The notes under the pieces are model-generated. The model made no database searches, was not told the origin of the DNA, and saw only the letters and a list, made by a program, of their open reading frames with translations. From Antilocapra americana (lineage: Eukaryota > Chordata > Mammalia > Artiodactyla > Antilocapridae), in the NCBI GenBank assembly GCA_007570785.1, contig ML660774.1, positions 2,764,201-2,828,200 on the forward strand: 64,000 nt of DNA. The letters are read 5' to 3'. Below, in pieces: positions 32,093-44,344 of this stretch. Position 1 is the first letter of the stretch. Every line of letters starts with the position of its first letter. A program made the position numbers and the translations under genes.

Positions 32093-35000
32093 GAGACATC
32101 ACTTATTTGATTCATTCAGAATTTCTCTGTTTAGAACCATGAAGGACAGTTGACTCTTGGCAACCTAATTTAGTAGACACATTTGATAGGGAGACACCCT
32201 CACAACAATTATGTTATAGAGCCACAAAAGAGGACTGGGAAATTTCATTTATGCAGACTCCTGTCACTGAATGTTGTCATATGTATAATAATTACAGAGA
32301 ATGTAGTCAGCCTATGACTGCCAATAATGGAAATGTTCTAACTACCTTTCCTAGTCTCTTCTGTTTTCCTGACACCTAACATAAATCACATGGGTTTAAT
32401 CCCATTTCCTCCTGTAATATTGTCAAAAGAAATATAGAACAGCAATCTCCCATAATAACTCATCATGCACTTTAAGGATAAATCTAAGAAATAAACACCC
32501 ATCTACCATCTCCAGCCTCAGGTATCAACTAAATCTCTTTTTATACTATATGTCAAAATCCTGGTTACCAGATCATTAACCATTTAAATATATCCTCTCT
32601 GGAATTCTTTTCCAGGTCCTTTTAATCTCTAATGAAAAAGAGATTTTTGCAATTAGGCATTATGTCTTAAAAATTTAGTGACAGTGAAAATTAAAAACAA
32701 TTTCCATATGAATACCACTTAGACTCACATAATAGCTATAGCAATTTTTTTTCACTTTTGTTTGTATCAGACAGTATTCTAAATATTCATATACTGTTGC
32801 TGTAGTTTGGGACTTTCCATCCCTCTCTTGTTCTTACCTTTCTGTGTTTAAGGAAACTTTTTTTCATCTCTCATATCACTGTAAGTAACCATTCTTTCCC
32901 TTCTGTTTCATACACAGAAGGCTGTGCCAGCTCTTTCCAGTTCAGTCTTCACTAATGTTTCCATGAGGATAGAGACACGCATGTACAAACCACTGGGCTG
33001 TCTGCACAGGGAAGAGGCCTCTGGTAAATGGCAGAGGTAGCAGCTGCCGGTTAAAGCCATTAGTTGCTGCTCTAGCTTTGTGCCTGTGTCTCTGCTCCAG
33101 TGTTTGCCCCAATGCTGTTTGCATTGTTGTGTTTCAAAAATTACCAGAGATCATACTATTCTACATGCATTTTATTTATATTTCATACCCATTATAATCA
33201 GACTCTTTGGGATTCCTCTAAAGGAAATCCTCTCAAATCAGTTGATTTTAAAAGCCATTTTGTAGAAAAGCAGCCTCTTGAGAATGCAGGCAAAACTGCA
33301 TAGCCAAACGTGAGAAAGGATAAGAATTGACAGGCTCAGGCAGGCTCACACTTGTATCTGTTTTTCTTCACTCCATCGATGACTTTCTCCTCATGTTTAC
33401 GGTCAACTTTTCTTTCCACCCTACAAAGGTTTGGGTTTTTTGTTGTTGTTGTTGTTGTTGTTTTGGTCATTTCTCTTGCGACTTAGAATGGCCACCCAGC
33501 CTCAAAATTTAAAGTATACCCCAAGCCTCGCTTTTACCACAGCTGCCAAAGTTCTGCAACTCTGACTTCAGATTCTGCTTGATCAGAATGTTTTGCAAGC
33601 CAAATCACATACATTTCCAGATTTGAGAAAATGTATCCAAACCTTATCCAACCATCTATTTGTGTATATGGAGAGAAATGGAATGTAGAGGCAAAAAAAT
33701 AGTCCCTGTTGAGATTTTCCATGATGGTTAAATGAAAATAAATTTTAGAGAAATAAGTGATATTAAAACTCTTGTAAATAAGATATGTGTAAAATGAAGA
33801 GAGAAACAAGCAATATAATATAGACAATATTGCCTAAGGTAATGCTAGCCTTAGTGTTTCTTAGTCAAGATCATTGTAATTTTCTAGATCTCTGTACCTA
33901 AAATCAATAAAAGGAATATTGAGAAATAATCATTTTAGCCTTTGGAGATAAGTCATACCAAGAAGGAATAGAGAAGTTTAAAAGGGGTAATCGGCATTCA
34001 TACTGGCACAAATGATCTGAAGACGAGTGCTTTGTGGCAGATGCTACACAGACAAGCTACAGATTGTGTATGATCTCGTAGAACTTAAGGTCTCATAAAA
34101 AAAAAAAAAAATCAATCAAATAACCACAAACCCAAGTAGCAATTCTGAACGAACCATCACCAAACACCCAGTGACCTGAAGTGATCAGGGGCTCTTCCAG
34201 ATGACTAGGTTTGAGGGTTTCTGATTAACACAGAGGACCACATATTAGATGCATTTTCCAGTGTGCCTATGAGCATATTTTATATGCTATAATAAGACAC
34301 CTGATAACATTGCCACATTGCAGAAATGCAAAGTCAAATAGTAGACTTCAAAAAAACAATCCCTAAATAAACATTAATCATATTGTGTTTGCATTATGTG
34401 AAATGAAAATAATAGCAATCAGAACCCAGAAATGCCTGTGTAGAAATGACTTTTATAAATATATGTTCCTCAGCTTCATAATTGTAACTACGTTTGATAT
34501 TGATATCTTATTTAGCATTGTGACAGAACTGGTTACATAAAGAGCACATCTGAAGTTAGTTTTTCCTACAAGCAAAATTGCTGCTATTTGCAGAGCTTCA
34601 TCTTGGCTAACCAGTTCACCAATTCCGATCACTTTAGTCATATACACATTTCAAAGAAAGTTTTCTATTGGCAAATAATTACAGTGAAATATGTTTTCAT
34701 CAGAGGCTCCAAAATCTGATCTATATGGATGAATATCTTTCATTAAAAGGTTACATGTAGCCTGCCATATTTTCCTACTACCCTGGGCAACAGTGTAAGA
34801 ATTATTACAAGAAGCAACTAGATAATTGTCTCATATTAAAACACATCATGAAAACCAAAAAAAAAAAAATTCTGATAAACAGATAAAACTAAGTTTTATT
34901 GCCATCTCTTAAAATAAGCCAAGACACAAATAAGCTTTGGTACATTTTGGACCTGAATGTGAGATTATTCACTAATTATATAAAATAAATATCCTTATCT

Positions 35001-35129
35001 TTAAATGGATATATTCATGAATATGTATGGTACATTACATGTGAAAATTGGAAGATATTTTGGCACAGTATTTTGAGTTTAATACTATCAGAATATAATG
35101 GATGTATTGAGGAAAATATTTTTAAAAAT
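32093..35129. other. Long stretch without gene or young repeat
   Basis: Three kilobases of AT-rich DNA with only simple repeats: (GTT)n at 33438-33462, a poly-A at 34098-34112 and another at 34857-34870. A slightly GC-richer patch at 32920-33120 has a 60-codon minus-strand frame (32942-33124) that I do not recognise. No splice-supported exon is apparent. Confidence 0.5.
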
Positions 35130-35502
35130 GAAACTTCATTATTTTTAGGTAATTGCAAATTCACATGCAGTTGAAACGTAAGATTCTTTATCCAATTTTT
35201 CTGAGTGGTATCATCTTGGAAAAATGTGGTACAATATCACATATGAAATATTGGAATTGATGCAGTCAAGACACAGAACACTTCCATCACCACAAGGCTC
35301 CCTCCTATGGCCCTTTTAGGGCCCCTCTTCATACCTGCCCCATTTCTCCTCACCCTGCCAACTGCTAATCTGTTCTCCCTCTCCATAATTTTGTCATTTT
35401 GCAAAGGTTTCTAGGCTTGTACCATGTCTAACATTTAGGATTTCCCAATGGGCATAGTTCAGAGCAGGTTCACAGAGATTACTGCTTGTCCCTTGTTCCT
35501 CT
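35130..35502 (-). mobile_element. Old L1 (L1M-like) antisense, left part
   Basis: CAAATTCACATGCAGTTG-type 3'-UTR wording, CTTCCATCACCACAAGGCTC, CCTGCCAACTGCTAATCTGT and CTAGGCTTGTACCATGTCTA follow the reverse complement of an old L1 3' UTR. It is interrupted by BOV-A2 and continues at 35774. Confidence 0.7.
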
Positions 35503-35773
35503 CAGAAAAGGCAGTGGCACCCCACTCCAGTACTCTTGCCTGGAAACTCCCATGGCCAGAGGAGCCTGGTGGGCTGCAGTCCATGGGGTCACTAAGAGTT
35601 GGACACGACTGAATGACTTCACTTTCCCTTTTCACTTTCCTGCGTTGGAGAAGGAAATGGCAACCCACTCCAGTGTTCTTGCCTGGAGAATCCCAGGGAC
35701 GGGGAGCCTGGTGGGCTGCTGTCTATGGGGTCACACAGACGTGGACACGACTGCAGCGACTTAGCAGCAGCAG
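35503..35773 (+). mobile_element. BOV-A2 dimeric SINE with perfect target-site duplication
   Basis: The sense copy has two Bov-A monomers. The first is AGGCAGTGGCACCCCACTCC to GTTGGACACGACTGAATGAC, the linker is TTCACTTTCCCTTTTCACTT, and the second is GAGAAGGAAATGGCAACCCA to CTGCAGCGACTTAGCAGCAG. CTTGTTCCTCT flanks it exactly at 35492-35502 and 35774-35784. Confidence 0.97.
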
Positions 35774-36720
35774 CTTGTTCCTCTGCGCTGCTGTGGACTG
35801 CCTAATGGGGTACGTGCACCCACCTTGGTTTAACCACTCCCCAACTGAAGACCTCTACGTTGTTTCCTATTTGTGGAAAATATGCATAAAGCTGCTATAA
35901 ACATTTGTGTACAAATTTTTAAAAATAATCTTGAGTATAAGTACCTCCGGAATAAATTTTCAAGATTGCATACTTGTCATATGATAGGTATGTGTTTTTA
36001 TTTTTTTTAGAAGCTGTCAAACTGTTTCTCGAATGGATGGACTTTGACTCTCTCCAGCAATATAGGAGGGATCCACTTTGGCTGCATCCTTGTCAGCATT
36101 TACTGTTGTCACTGTTTTTTATTTTAGCTGTTCTGATTGGTGTGGCCTGGAACCTTGCTGTAGTTTTAATTTGCATTTTCCTAATGGCTAATGATATTGA
36201 ACATCTTTTCATGTGCTTATTTTCCATCTGTATATCTTTTTCAGTAATTGTCTGTTCATATGTTTTGCTCTTTTTGAATTGCATTGCTTGCTTTTACTGT
36301 TGGGTTTTGATGGTTCCTTAATACATTTTAGATGCTAATCCTTTAGTAAATATATGGTTTATACATATTTTCCTCTGCTATCCAGCTTTTGTTTTCAGCC
36401 TTTTAATCAGATTTTTCACAGAACAAAGTTTTAAACCTCAGTGAAGTCTAATCTATCAATTTTTCCTTTTATGCTTTGTGATTTTAGTGTCCAGTTTAAG
36501 ATGTGTTTACCTAATAATAGATCACAAAGATTTTATATGTTTCAATGTATCTTTTTTACTTAAAAGTTTCATAGCTTTATGTTTATGAGTTTTTTGCTAA
36601 TATTGGCTAGAGGAATTTTAAGTCTATGTTCATCAGGGATATCGATCTGTTAGTTTCTATTTATAGTCATTATCTAGTTTTGATATTAGTATAATTCTAG
36701 ATTTACACATCAGTTAGGGT
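35774..36720 (-). mobile_element. Old L1 (L1M-like) antisense, right part
   Basis: This continues the L1 across the BOV-A2: AGCTGCTATAAACATTTGTG, GAAGCTGTCAAACTGTTTCT, TGTAGTTTTAATTTGCATTT, GAACATCTTTTCATGTGCTT, AGATGCTAATCCTTTAGTAA and AACAAAGTTTTAAACCTCAG. This is the reverse complement of the L1 ORF2 end. A 63-codon minus-strand frame at 36093-36284 is a relic of ORF2. The plus-strand frame at 35974-36321 is its shadow. Confidence 0.85.
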
Positions 36721-36927
36721 CATACAAACATCTGCCCCTCTTGTATTTTCTGTAAGAGATAAGTGGAGTGGATATTAGTTTTTCTCTAAAACTTTGGTAG
36801 AATTCTCCACTGAAAATACTTGGATTGGAGATTTATTTCTAAGGAAATTAAAAAAAATTAAATTCATTTTTCTTAGAAGTTTTAGAGAAAATGTGTTTCT
36901 AGTTTTTTAACAGTTGCTGTGAAAATT

Positions 36928-37110
36928 TTCCTACTGTAGCTCAGATGGTAAAGAGTCTGCCTGCAACGCAAGAGACCTGGGTTTGATCTCTGGATTGGAA
37001 AGATCCCCTGGAGAAGAGAATGGCAACCCATTCCAGTATCCTTGCCTGAAGAATTCCATGGATAGACCATGGGGTCACAAAGAATCAGACATGACTGAGC
37101 AACTAACACT
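36928..37110 (+). mobile_element. Bov-tA SINE with internal deletion
   Basis: It runs from CTGTAGCTCAGATGGTAAAG through GAAAGATCCCCTGGAGAAGA to ATCAGACATGACTGAGCAAC. About 20 bases between ATGGATAGA and CCATGGGGTCAC, normally encoding GAGCCTGGTGGGCTACAGT, are missing. Confidence 0.92.
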
Positions 37111-38530
37111 GTCATATGACCATTTTTATTGTCAAATATTTACAGTGAAGAACGTTCTTCCTTCTATTAATAGATTTACTCTTCAAATCGTACAGTCTGT
37201 CACTGTATGAAATAAATTTTTAAATGTGGTGCTATAACCAAATGCCATCATCGTTGAAAGCCTGTCTATCCTCTTTCTGGAGGGCAGCGATGGGATATGT
37301 GCCCTCACTAACTCTGATTCGGCTGTCAGGAACCTCAGGGCCACAGAGATCCTCAGTTACAGCAACATGTTTGTCCTGATGATGAACAAACTGACTTCTC
37401 CTTTCTTTCCTTCCAAGTCATTTTTAAATTTGCATCCCAATTTTATTTATGTATTTCATCATATATCATGACTGGGCTCAGATCCCTTTTGGAAAGGAGA
37501 GAAACCATAAATTAAATAGGTTACTTAAATAGGCAGATGCAAAACTGCTTCACGTAGATCTCCCTCAAAAAGTACTTGGACTAGACTGTGAGTGCTGATG
37601 TGCTTGTTGGTGTTAGCTCAAGACCTTGGAATTTACTACATTTAGCATGTACCACACCACCCAGAAGCTGCCAGCTGGATATAGTGTGGGAAAGGCCTGA
37701 TGAAGGAAGCTTACAAGGCAGTGTCATGAGAGGGAGTCACTAGCCCCTAGGAAAAAGAACACATATTGAATCTGAGACTTGGTATGGAATGGCATTGTCA
37801 GTAGGAAGAACACATGAGTTTGAGGACTATGGAGTTAAGCAGGAGTGACCTCTTTATTATGACTCTCAGTGACCCACTTTACAACCCACTTTACAGTCCC
37901 CTTTGATTGAATTCTAGGTGATTCAAGGATAGAGTATATCATCCACAAAGAAGATACTCTTCCCTGCAGGACAGAACACTGGTCCAACTGAACAGCCTAC
38001 ATCTTTTATCTGACACCTCATGCACCACGTAGTGTTCCCAAGCAATCTTTTGTATTCCTAACTCCAATTCAGTGTCTGCCTCCCAGAGAATCTCTCCAGT
38101 GACACTTAACCTAACCACATTCTGTGGCTGCTGAAATCAGTGGCTGATAACTTGGACTCTTCTAACTCATAAGTCTTTTAAAGTTGTTTGTTATATTAAA
38201 TAACTGTTCCCTAACCCAAGCTTAATAGCTTATAAATGACAGATCCATTCTACTGGATTTGTACAAATGTCTTCTATGAAATATACATGGAGTAATTAAA
38301 GAAAAATGAGTGCCATAGTTTAAATTATAGTACCAGAAAGATTACCATAGTGATAAGAAAATCTGCGTTAAAATAGACTGTCAATTAAAAAAAAATGTGT
38401 GGAATGAAAACAAAGGTTGAGAATATTGTTTTAGCTTGCTTTCCTCACAACCAGTAAGATTTCATTTTGCCTCTGAAATAAGTAGCAACTATCTAAATAA
38501 AAGTATGAAAGCCTGTTATAAAACTATACT
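37111..38530. other. No gene recognised; GC-richer patch at 37220-37400
   Basis: CTTTCTGGAGGGCAGCGATG and CTCAGGGCCACAGAGATCCT form a less AT-rich patch with a partly open plus-strand frame interrupted by a stop. I could not assign it. A 13-bp local duplication ACCCACTTTACA lies at 37873-37896. The rest is AT-rich. Confidence 0.45.
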
Positions 38531-38540
38531 ATGCCACCAT

Positions 38541-39236
38541 AGTTGACTTAAAACTCAACATTCAGAAAACGAAGATCATGGCCTCTGGTCCCATTACTTC
38601 ATGGCAAATAGATGGGGAAACAATGGAAACAGTGACAGACTTTATTTTGGGGGGCTCCAAAATCACTGCAGATGGTGACCACAGCCATGAAATTAAGACG
38701 CTTGCTCCTTGGAAGAAAAACTATGACCAACCTAGACAGCATATTAAAAAGCAGAGACATTACTTTGCCAACAAAAGTCTGGGTAGTCAAGGCTATGGTT
38801 TTTCCAGTAGTCATGTATGGATGTGAGAGTTGGACTACAAAGAAAGCTGAGCACTGAAGAATTAATGTTTTTGAACTGTGGTGTTGGAGAAGACTCTTGA
38901 GAGTCCCTTGGACAGCAAGGAGATCCAGCCAGTTCATCCTAGAGGAAATCACTCCTGAATTCTCATATGAAGGACTGATGCTGAAGCTGAAACTTCAATA
39001 CTTTGGCCACCTGACACGAAGAACTAACTCATTGGAAAAGACCCTGATGCTAGGAAAGATTGAAGGCAGGAGGAGAAAGGAACAGCAGAGAATGAGATGG
39101 TTGGATAGCATCACCGACGCAATGACATGAGTTTGAGTAAACCCTGGGAGTTGGTGATGGACAGGAAGGCCTGTGTGCTGTAGTCCATGGGGTCGCAAAA
39201 AGTCAGACAGGACAGTGACTGAACTGAACTGAACTG
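38541..39236 (+). mobile_element. BovB 3' portion with target-site duplication
   Basis: This is a 5'-truncated BovB of about 700 bp from TTGACTTAAAACTCAACATT to the terminus CAGTGACTGAACTGAACTGA. ATGCCACCAT (38531-38540) and ATGCCACTAT (39237-39246) form a 10-bp target-site duplication with one mismatch, so both ends of the insertion are known. Short frames of 77-82 codons encode pieces of the BovB C-terminus, such as VKAMVFPVVMYGCESW, but a frameshift and stops break them. Confidence 0.96.
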
Positions 39237-39284
39237 ATGCCACTATCAGATAAATGTTGAATTCAAAACAGTCATTCTTATCTT

Positions 39285-39487
39285 GGGCCTCCTGGGTGAC
39301 TCAGTGATCAAGAATCTGCCTGTAATGCAGGAGACACAGGTTAGATCCCTGGGTCATAAAGATCCCCTGGAGAAGGGAATGACAACCCACTCCAGTATTC
39401 TTGCCGAGACAATCCTGTGGACAGAGGAGCCTAGCTGGCTGCAGGACATAGTGTCGCAAACATCAACTGAAGCATCTGAGCATGTGA
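39285..39487 (+). mobile_element. Bov-tA SINE with target-site duplication
   Basis: It runs from GGGCCTCCTGGGTGACTCAG through GATCCCCTGGAGAAGGGAAT to AAGCATCTGAGCATGTG. TCTTATCTT flanks it at 39276-39284 and 39488-39496. It lies 48 bp downstream of the BovB insertion in the same orientation. Confidence 0.94.
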
Positions 39488-39496
39488 TCTTATCTT

Positions 39497-41582
39497 ACTG
39501 AAATAAAATAAGCATGGTACTACTTCTCTTATAAGAATAAAAAAAAATGTGACTCATCACAACATGATGAATATTGTACCAAAGTAATAATAAGTGTGAA
39601 CTCTGCCGACATGTACAAAGTTCACAGATTTTTGTATGTGAAAATTCTATAAAATTAAGTGCTATTTGCTCATTATTGTTTTCACTTATGATTCTGAATT
39701 TTTCCTTATTGCTTTATGTTTAAATTTTCCAACTGAACTGTGTTTATTATGAATCTGTTTTATCTTATACTCTAATAGTAAAGCCTTTGCATCATATACA
39801 CCATCATCTGATTTTCAAAATAATGTTTTGTGTGTGTGTGAATATGTGAGTGTACATTTCTAAAGAATCATTCTGGAAAACCTATATCATATTGGATTGT
39901 TTTTGCAATTTTCTTATCTAAAGGTTGACCTCTTTTGATGATCCTTTACGACAGTCTTTTATTAGTCTCTGGAATTTACATCTCCTTATTCTGCTCCATA
40001 GAAGCTGAACTTTCAGTAATGCAACTTCACTCTCATTTGAAATATTAGTAGCTGTGATCCCTGTTTGTCAAAATACTGCTTCAAAATATGACAGTCATTA
40101 TATCACCCACAATTCTTAAATCTGTAAGTGGTTTTGATTTAGAGACTAGATTATTTGTTTAACTAGTGATTTGTGAGCAGCTGAATTTGAGTTCATATAC
40201 ACAGAAAGCCTCATGGCACTAAATAATTGTCAGGAGACTTTTTCATTTTATGTATGTCCTAGAAATTAGATAAGGTACTTCCTGCAATTTAAGATGAAAC
40301 TCAAATATACCTATCATGATAAGATTGAATTTATTATCCCTTTATCTAATTACAGTTTAATAGAACAATCTACTTAGAATTTTTTTTCCCTCCTCTAATT
40401 ACGATGATGACTTATTTCAAGACTCTAAAATGTATCCCAGAATTAAAACCACTATCTTTAGAGAAAGATAGCTGAATGTAGAGCTTTATGGACTAAGAAT
40501 TATGTTATGTCAGTAGTTTGATGACTACGTGTCAACTGGTGTCTCCTATGCACACGTTTTGCTTTGTTGATGAAATTCTCATTAAATTACTGTTATTTCT
40601 TTTCCTCTAGAACAGGTGTTGAAATATCAATATAGTGTACTTGCTCACATGTCATTTGATACATTTTCAAAATATTATATCTCAGAGAATGAATGAATAA
40701 CATAACTGAGAACCACTGTCATTTTTATTCTGTGAGACAAGAAATAGAGATCTGAAGAAGGCTTATTTTAACCCTGACTGAGGATGATTATTTCCACTGT
40801 CTAATAATGGGTTACAAATTACCACCACAGAGTTGCACATCCCACAGCTGAAAATGGTTTAACTTGCAACTAACATATTGGTTTCCTGTGAAGTTCAGCT
40901 CACATTATCTGTGACCTGATAAGATCTCATCAGCAGTCTATAACCTCTTGGTGGGGCAAGACTGTCATACCACTTCGGTGCACAATTACCTCTCTCCACC
41001 TTTATGCCTGACATATTTCACTATGGCACCATGAAAACTGGTTTATTTATGTTGACTGCATGTCATGTGACAGCACTTCCTCACCATAGCAATACCTAAT
41101 AGTTTATCAAATGTCAAGTTTGAAGTTATGTCAATAATCCTGTCTGTGGCTGATGTTTCTACAACTATCTATAGCCTGATCTTTGAAAATATTATCTTAA
41201 ATACTGCTATAATGCCATAACATTTTGGCTTTTTTATTAACAAAAATAATCTATGGCTCCTGACTCCAGCTACCTAACCCATGAAATTTTTTTTTCCTTT
41301 CAAATACTATAGTATTAAGAAATACAAAGTATTTATCTAGATTATAAAAAGATTGCAAGATTAAAAATGTGTTTTCCCTTAACATTTAAGAAAAGATAAA
41401 AACATTTCACTATCATCTGTCACCTTTGCTATTTCAGAGGCTGAAATAGTTCAATTGCATTGGACATCGTAATCACACAATTTTTCATACAGAGATAAAA
41501 AATACGGAAAAAATAAGGAAAATATAGGAAAAGATAAAAGAACATCCTTATTTAATATTGTTTTACATATTATTACAGGTAT
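39497..41582. other. AT-rich stretch, no gene seen
   Basis: Two kilobases without a coding frame or a recognisable young repeat. A short TG run lies at 39829-39840. Confidence 0.5.
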
Positions 41583-42575
41583 TCTGCATGCAGGTCAAGA
41601 AGCAACAGTTAGAACTGGACATGGAACAACAGACTGGTTCCAAATAGGGAAAGGAGTACATAAAGGTTGCATATTGTCACCCTGCTTATTTAACTTATAT
41701 GCAGAGTCCATCGTGTGAAATGCTGGGCTGGATGAAGCACAAGCTGGAATCAAGATTGCTGGGAGAAATATCAATACACAGATGATACCAACCTAATAGC
41801 AGAAAGTGAAGAAGAACTAAAGGGCCTCTTGATGAAAGTGAAAGAGGAGAGTGAACAAGTTGGCTTAGAACTCAACATTCAGAAAATGAAGATCATGGCA
41901 TCTGGTGTCATCACTTCATGGCAAATAGATGGGGAAACAATGGAAACAGTGAGAGACTTTATTTTTTTTGGGGGGGGGGGCTCCAAAGTCACTGCAGATG
42001 GTGACTGCAGCTATGAAATTAAAAGACACTTGCTCCTTGGAAGAAAAGCTATAACCAACCTAGACAGCATATTAAAAGGCAGACATTATTTTGCCAACAA
42101 AGGTCTGTCTAGTAGCCAAAGCTATGGTTTTAACAGTAGTCAGGTATGGATGTGAGAGTTGGACTATAAAGAAAGCCAAGCACCAAAGAATTGAGCTTTC
42201 TAAACTGTCGCGTTGGAGAAGACTCTTGAGAGTCTCTTGGACTGCAGGGAAATCCAATCAGTCCATCCTAAAGGAAATAGGTCCTGAATATTCATGGGAA
42301 GGACTGATGCTGAAGCTAAAACTCCAATACTTTGGCTACCTGTTGCAAAGAACTGACTAATTGGAAAAGATCCTGATGCTGGGAAAGATTGAAGGCAGGA
42401 GGAGAAGGGGACAACAAAGGATGAGATGATTGGATGGCATCACTATTTAATGAATATGAGTTTGAGCAAGCTCCAGGAGTTGGTGATAGACAGGGAAGCC
42501 TGGCGTGCTACAGTCCATGGGGTAGCAGGCATGACTGACCAACACAACTGAGTGACTGAAATGAACTGAACAGAT
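41583..42575 (+). mobile_element. BovB 3' portion, about 1 kb
   Basis: It spans from the end of the RT (CTGCATGCAGGTCAAGAAGC, TCACCCTGCTTATTTAACTT) to the terminus (GAGTGACTGAAATGAACTGA). Around the catalytic box a 9-bp deletion removed the sequence before ACACAGATGATACC, so the Y-A-D-D motif is lost. A T8-G10 homopolymer pair at 41962-41981 expands a shorter TTTTGGGGGG found in the copy at 38541. A frame of 108 codons (41829-42155) is a relic of the C-terminal region. Confidence 0.96.
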
Positions 42576-42671
42576 ATTATTTAAATTTGAGTTTGAAACA
42601 GAGCAATAAAAGCAATGGGCAGAACGTTAAGCAATAAAAAACTAATTCCAGAAGGTTATATAACCTCATGA

Positions 42672-42694
42672 TCCCCTGTCAACAGTGACAGGGG
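42672..42694. repeat. Short perfect inverted repeat
   Basis: CCCCTGTCA (42673-42681) and TGACAGGGG (42686-42694) are perfect complements around the 4-base loop ACAG. With no flanking T run or gene, its role is unknown and it may be chance. Confidence 0.75.
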
Positions 42695-42784
42695 GTCAGA
42701 GAACAACAGGATTAGCTTCTGCTCCATCAGTTCCACTCCTGCATATTCATTTGAAGAAAACAAAACAATAATTCAGTGTGGGAG

Positions 42785-42862
42785 TTGCACCACAACCTTC
42801 ACAGCAGCATTATTTACAATAGCAAAGATATGGAAGCACCCTAAGTGCCCATCAAATAGCCC
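42785..42862 (+). mobile_element. Short L1 fragment
   Basis: TTGCACCACAACCTTCACAG, CAGCATTATTTACAATAGCA and AAGATATGGAAGCACCCTAA match the L1 ORF2 end. The copy stops at CCCATCAAATAG. Confidence 0.85.
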
Positions 42863-43519
42863 AGCCTTAACTGCAACACTCCTTTTTCTTTATAGTCATT
42901 TCTCAGCATTTGAAGAAGCCATAAGTTCAGAGCTCTAGGAAAAGGGTCTAATTTGGATTCCTAAGTGAATTAAGTTTTAGCTGTCATATATTTTTATTTC
43001 TAACCTCTTCTCTACTCTTCTGCTCTCCTTTCAATCTGTACACATATTCTATACTCTGCACTATTTTATAAACTGAATCATTCCCATTAGCAAAATCTCG
43101 CTTCCTATCTTTTCTTTTGTTCAATATTCTTGAAAGAGTGAAGTTATATGCACCAAGTTCACTTCTCCTTTACACACCTTCCCTTTCCCTCAAGCAAAGG
43201 TAATCCAACTTTCAACCCCATCATATTAACGACAGCCCATTACTAAATGTGTAAACTTAAACAATGCATTATTTCTTAGTCTGTTTAGGGACATTCCAGC
43301 TATAACTTTTCCTGTTTTAAAATCTAAAATTAAGTGGCTTTTGCACAGAACCCTAAAAATTATTTCTCACACTCTTACACACTTCTTCCATCCCATCCAT
43401 TTGGATACTAGAGCAATTTAAGAATATATTTTTTATTTTTTGCATATTCTTTGGTACTCTCATTCTTTTCCCCTAAAATATGCATGTTTCCTTATCTCCA
43501 GTTTTGACAGTGAAGTGTG
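42863..43519. other. No gene or clear repeat seen
   Basis: AT- and pyrimidine-rich sequence without a coding frame. Confidence 0.5.
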
Positions 43520-43800
43520 CCTCAACTCAGCCTTGAAACCTGGGAGACATTCTTTGCCCTGTTTTCCCTGATATTCAAAATTAATCAGTCCTATGTTCAT
43601 GCTTTTTTACCCCCTAAATATTGCAGATATACTCCTTAACTGCACAAAAGTAACTTCCTTAGTCCAAGGATTCATCCCTTCTCATGTTCTACTCCATTAT
43701 TATAACCTCTTAATTGATCTTTCAGACTTTTGTAATGCTCTCCTTCAAACTGTTCTTTGCATGAAAATTAGCAATATTCTTTTTATTGACATTTTTGCCC
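43520..43800 (+). mobile_element. L2-like LINE fragment
   Basis: CCTTGAAACCTGGGAGACAT, TAGTCCAAGGATTCATCCCT and TTTGTAATGCTCTCCTTCAA follow the order of the same ancient repeat seen at 51885 (sense) and 17690 (antisense). Confidence 0.5.
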
Positions 43801-43814
43801 TTATCTCAACAGTA

Positions 43815-43975
43815 CTGTAGCAATACTTCTCATATTGTGGTTGAGAGAGGTACTTCATCATAATCACCCAGAGGGTATGCTTATAATACAGAGAATAGGG
43901 CCCTACTTAATAAGCTGGGAGATATCTCTTGAATTTTGACTCTAAAATTTACACACTAAAGATTGCTCTCTAGAC
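43815..43975 (+). mobile_element. MER5-like hAT DNA-transposon remnant
   Basis: ACTTCTCATATTGTGGTTGA, TAATCACCCAGAGGGTATGC, AGAATAGGGCCCTACTTAAT and GAATTTTGACTCTAA follow the MER5A consensus order. It is non-autonomous, ancient and diverged. Confidence 0.6.
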
Positions 43976-44344
43976 AATATTATAGGCCTCCTCACTTAAC
44001 AGCAAGAGACCCACAGCTGATACACCCCTGCAAATTCTCATGCTCTATTTCATTCAGTTGTAGAAAATAGAAAGCATTAGATTGGTGATTTATACTGATA
44101 TTTTATCTAAAAGGGAATGACAACAAAATATTTATTGATATGCAAAACAGTAATCAAATGAAATGCACACTTGGCCTATTTCAGATGGTTGTTTCATGGA
44201 CAGTACACGACAGAGGCACTCTGACTGTAAATTTTTTTTAGCATATTTTAATAAATCAGAGTTTAAGTGGTGTTTTCTAGTTTAAGCTATTCATTATAAA
44301 GTAGCCAAATGACTTCATAAACTTATTTATAAAAATAGGCAAAA

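Noticed and set aside
32093..35129. Young-repeat-free 3-kb interval as a hidden gene or enhancer
   Set aside because: No exon-like frame, splice context or CpG cluster is visible; absence of young repeats alone is not evidence of function. Conservation data would be needed.
35974..36321. 115-codon plus-strand frame with hydrophobic segments resembling a membrane protein
   Set aside because: It is the shadow strand of an old antisense L1 ORF2; reverse complements of A-rich L1 code for hydrophobic residues.
37220..37400. GC-richer patch as a possible processed pseudogene
   Set aside because: The partly open frame has a stop and no recognisable protein; no poly-A tail or target-site duplication is seen.
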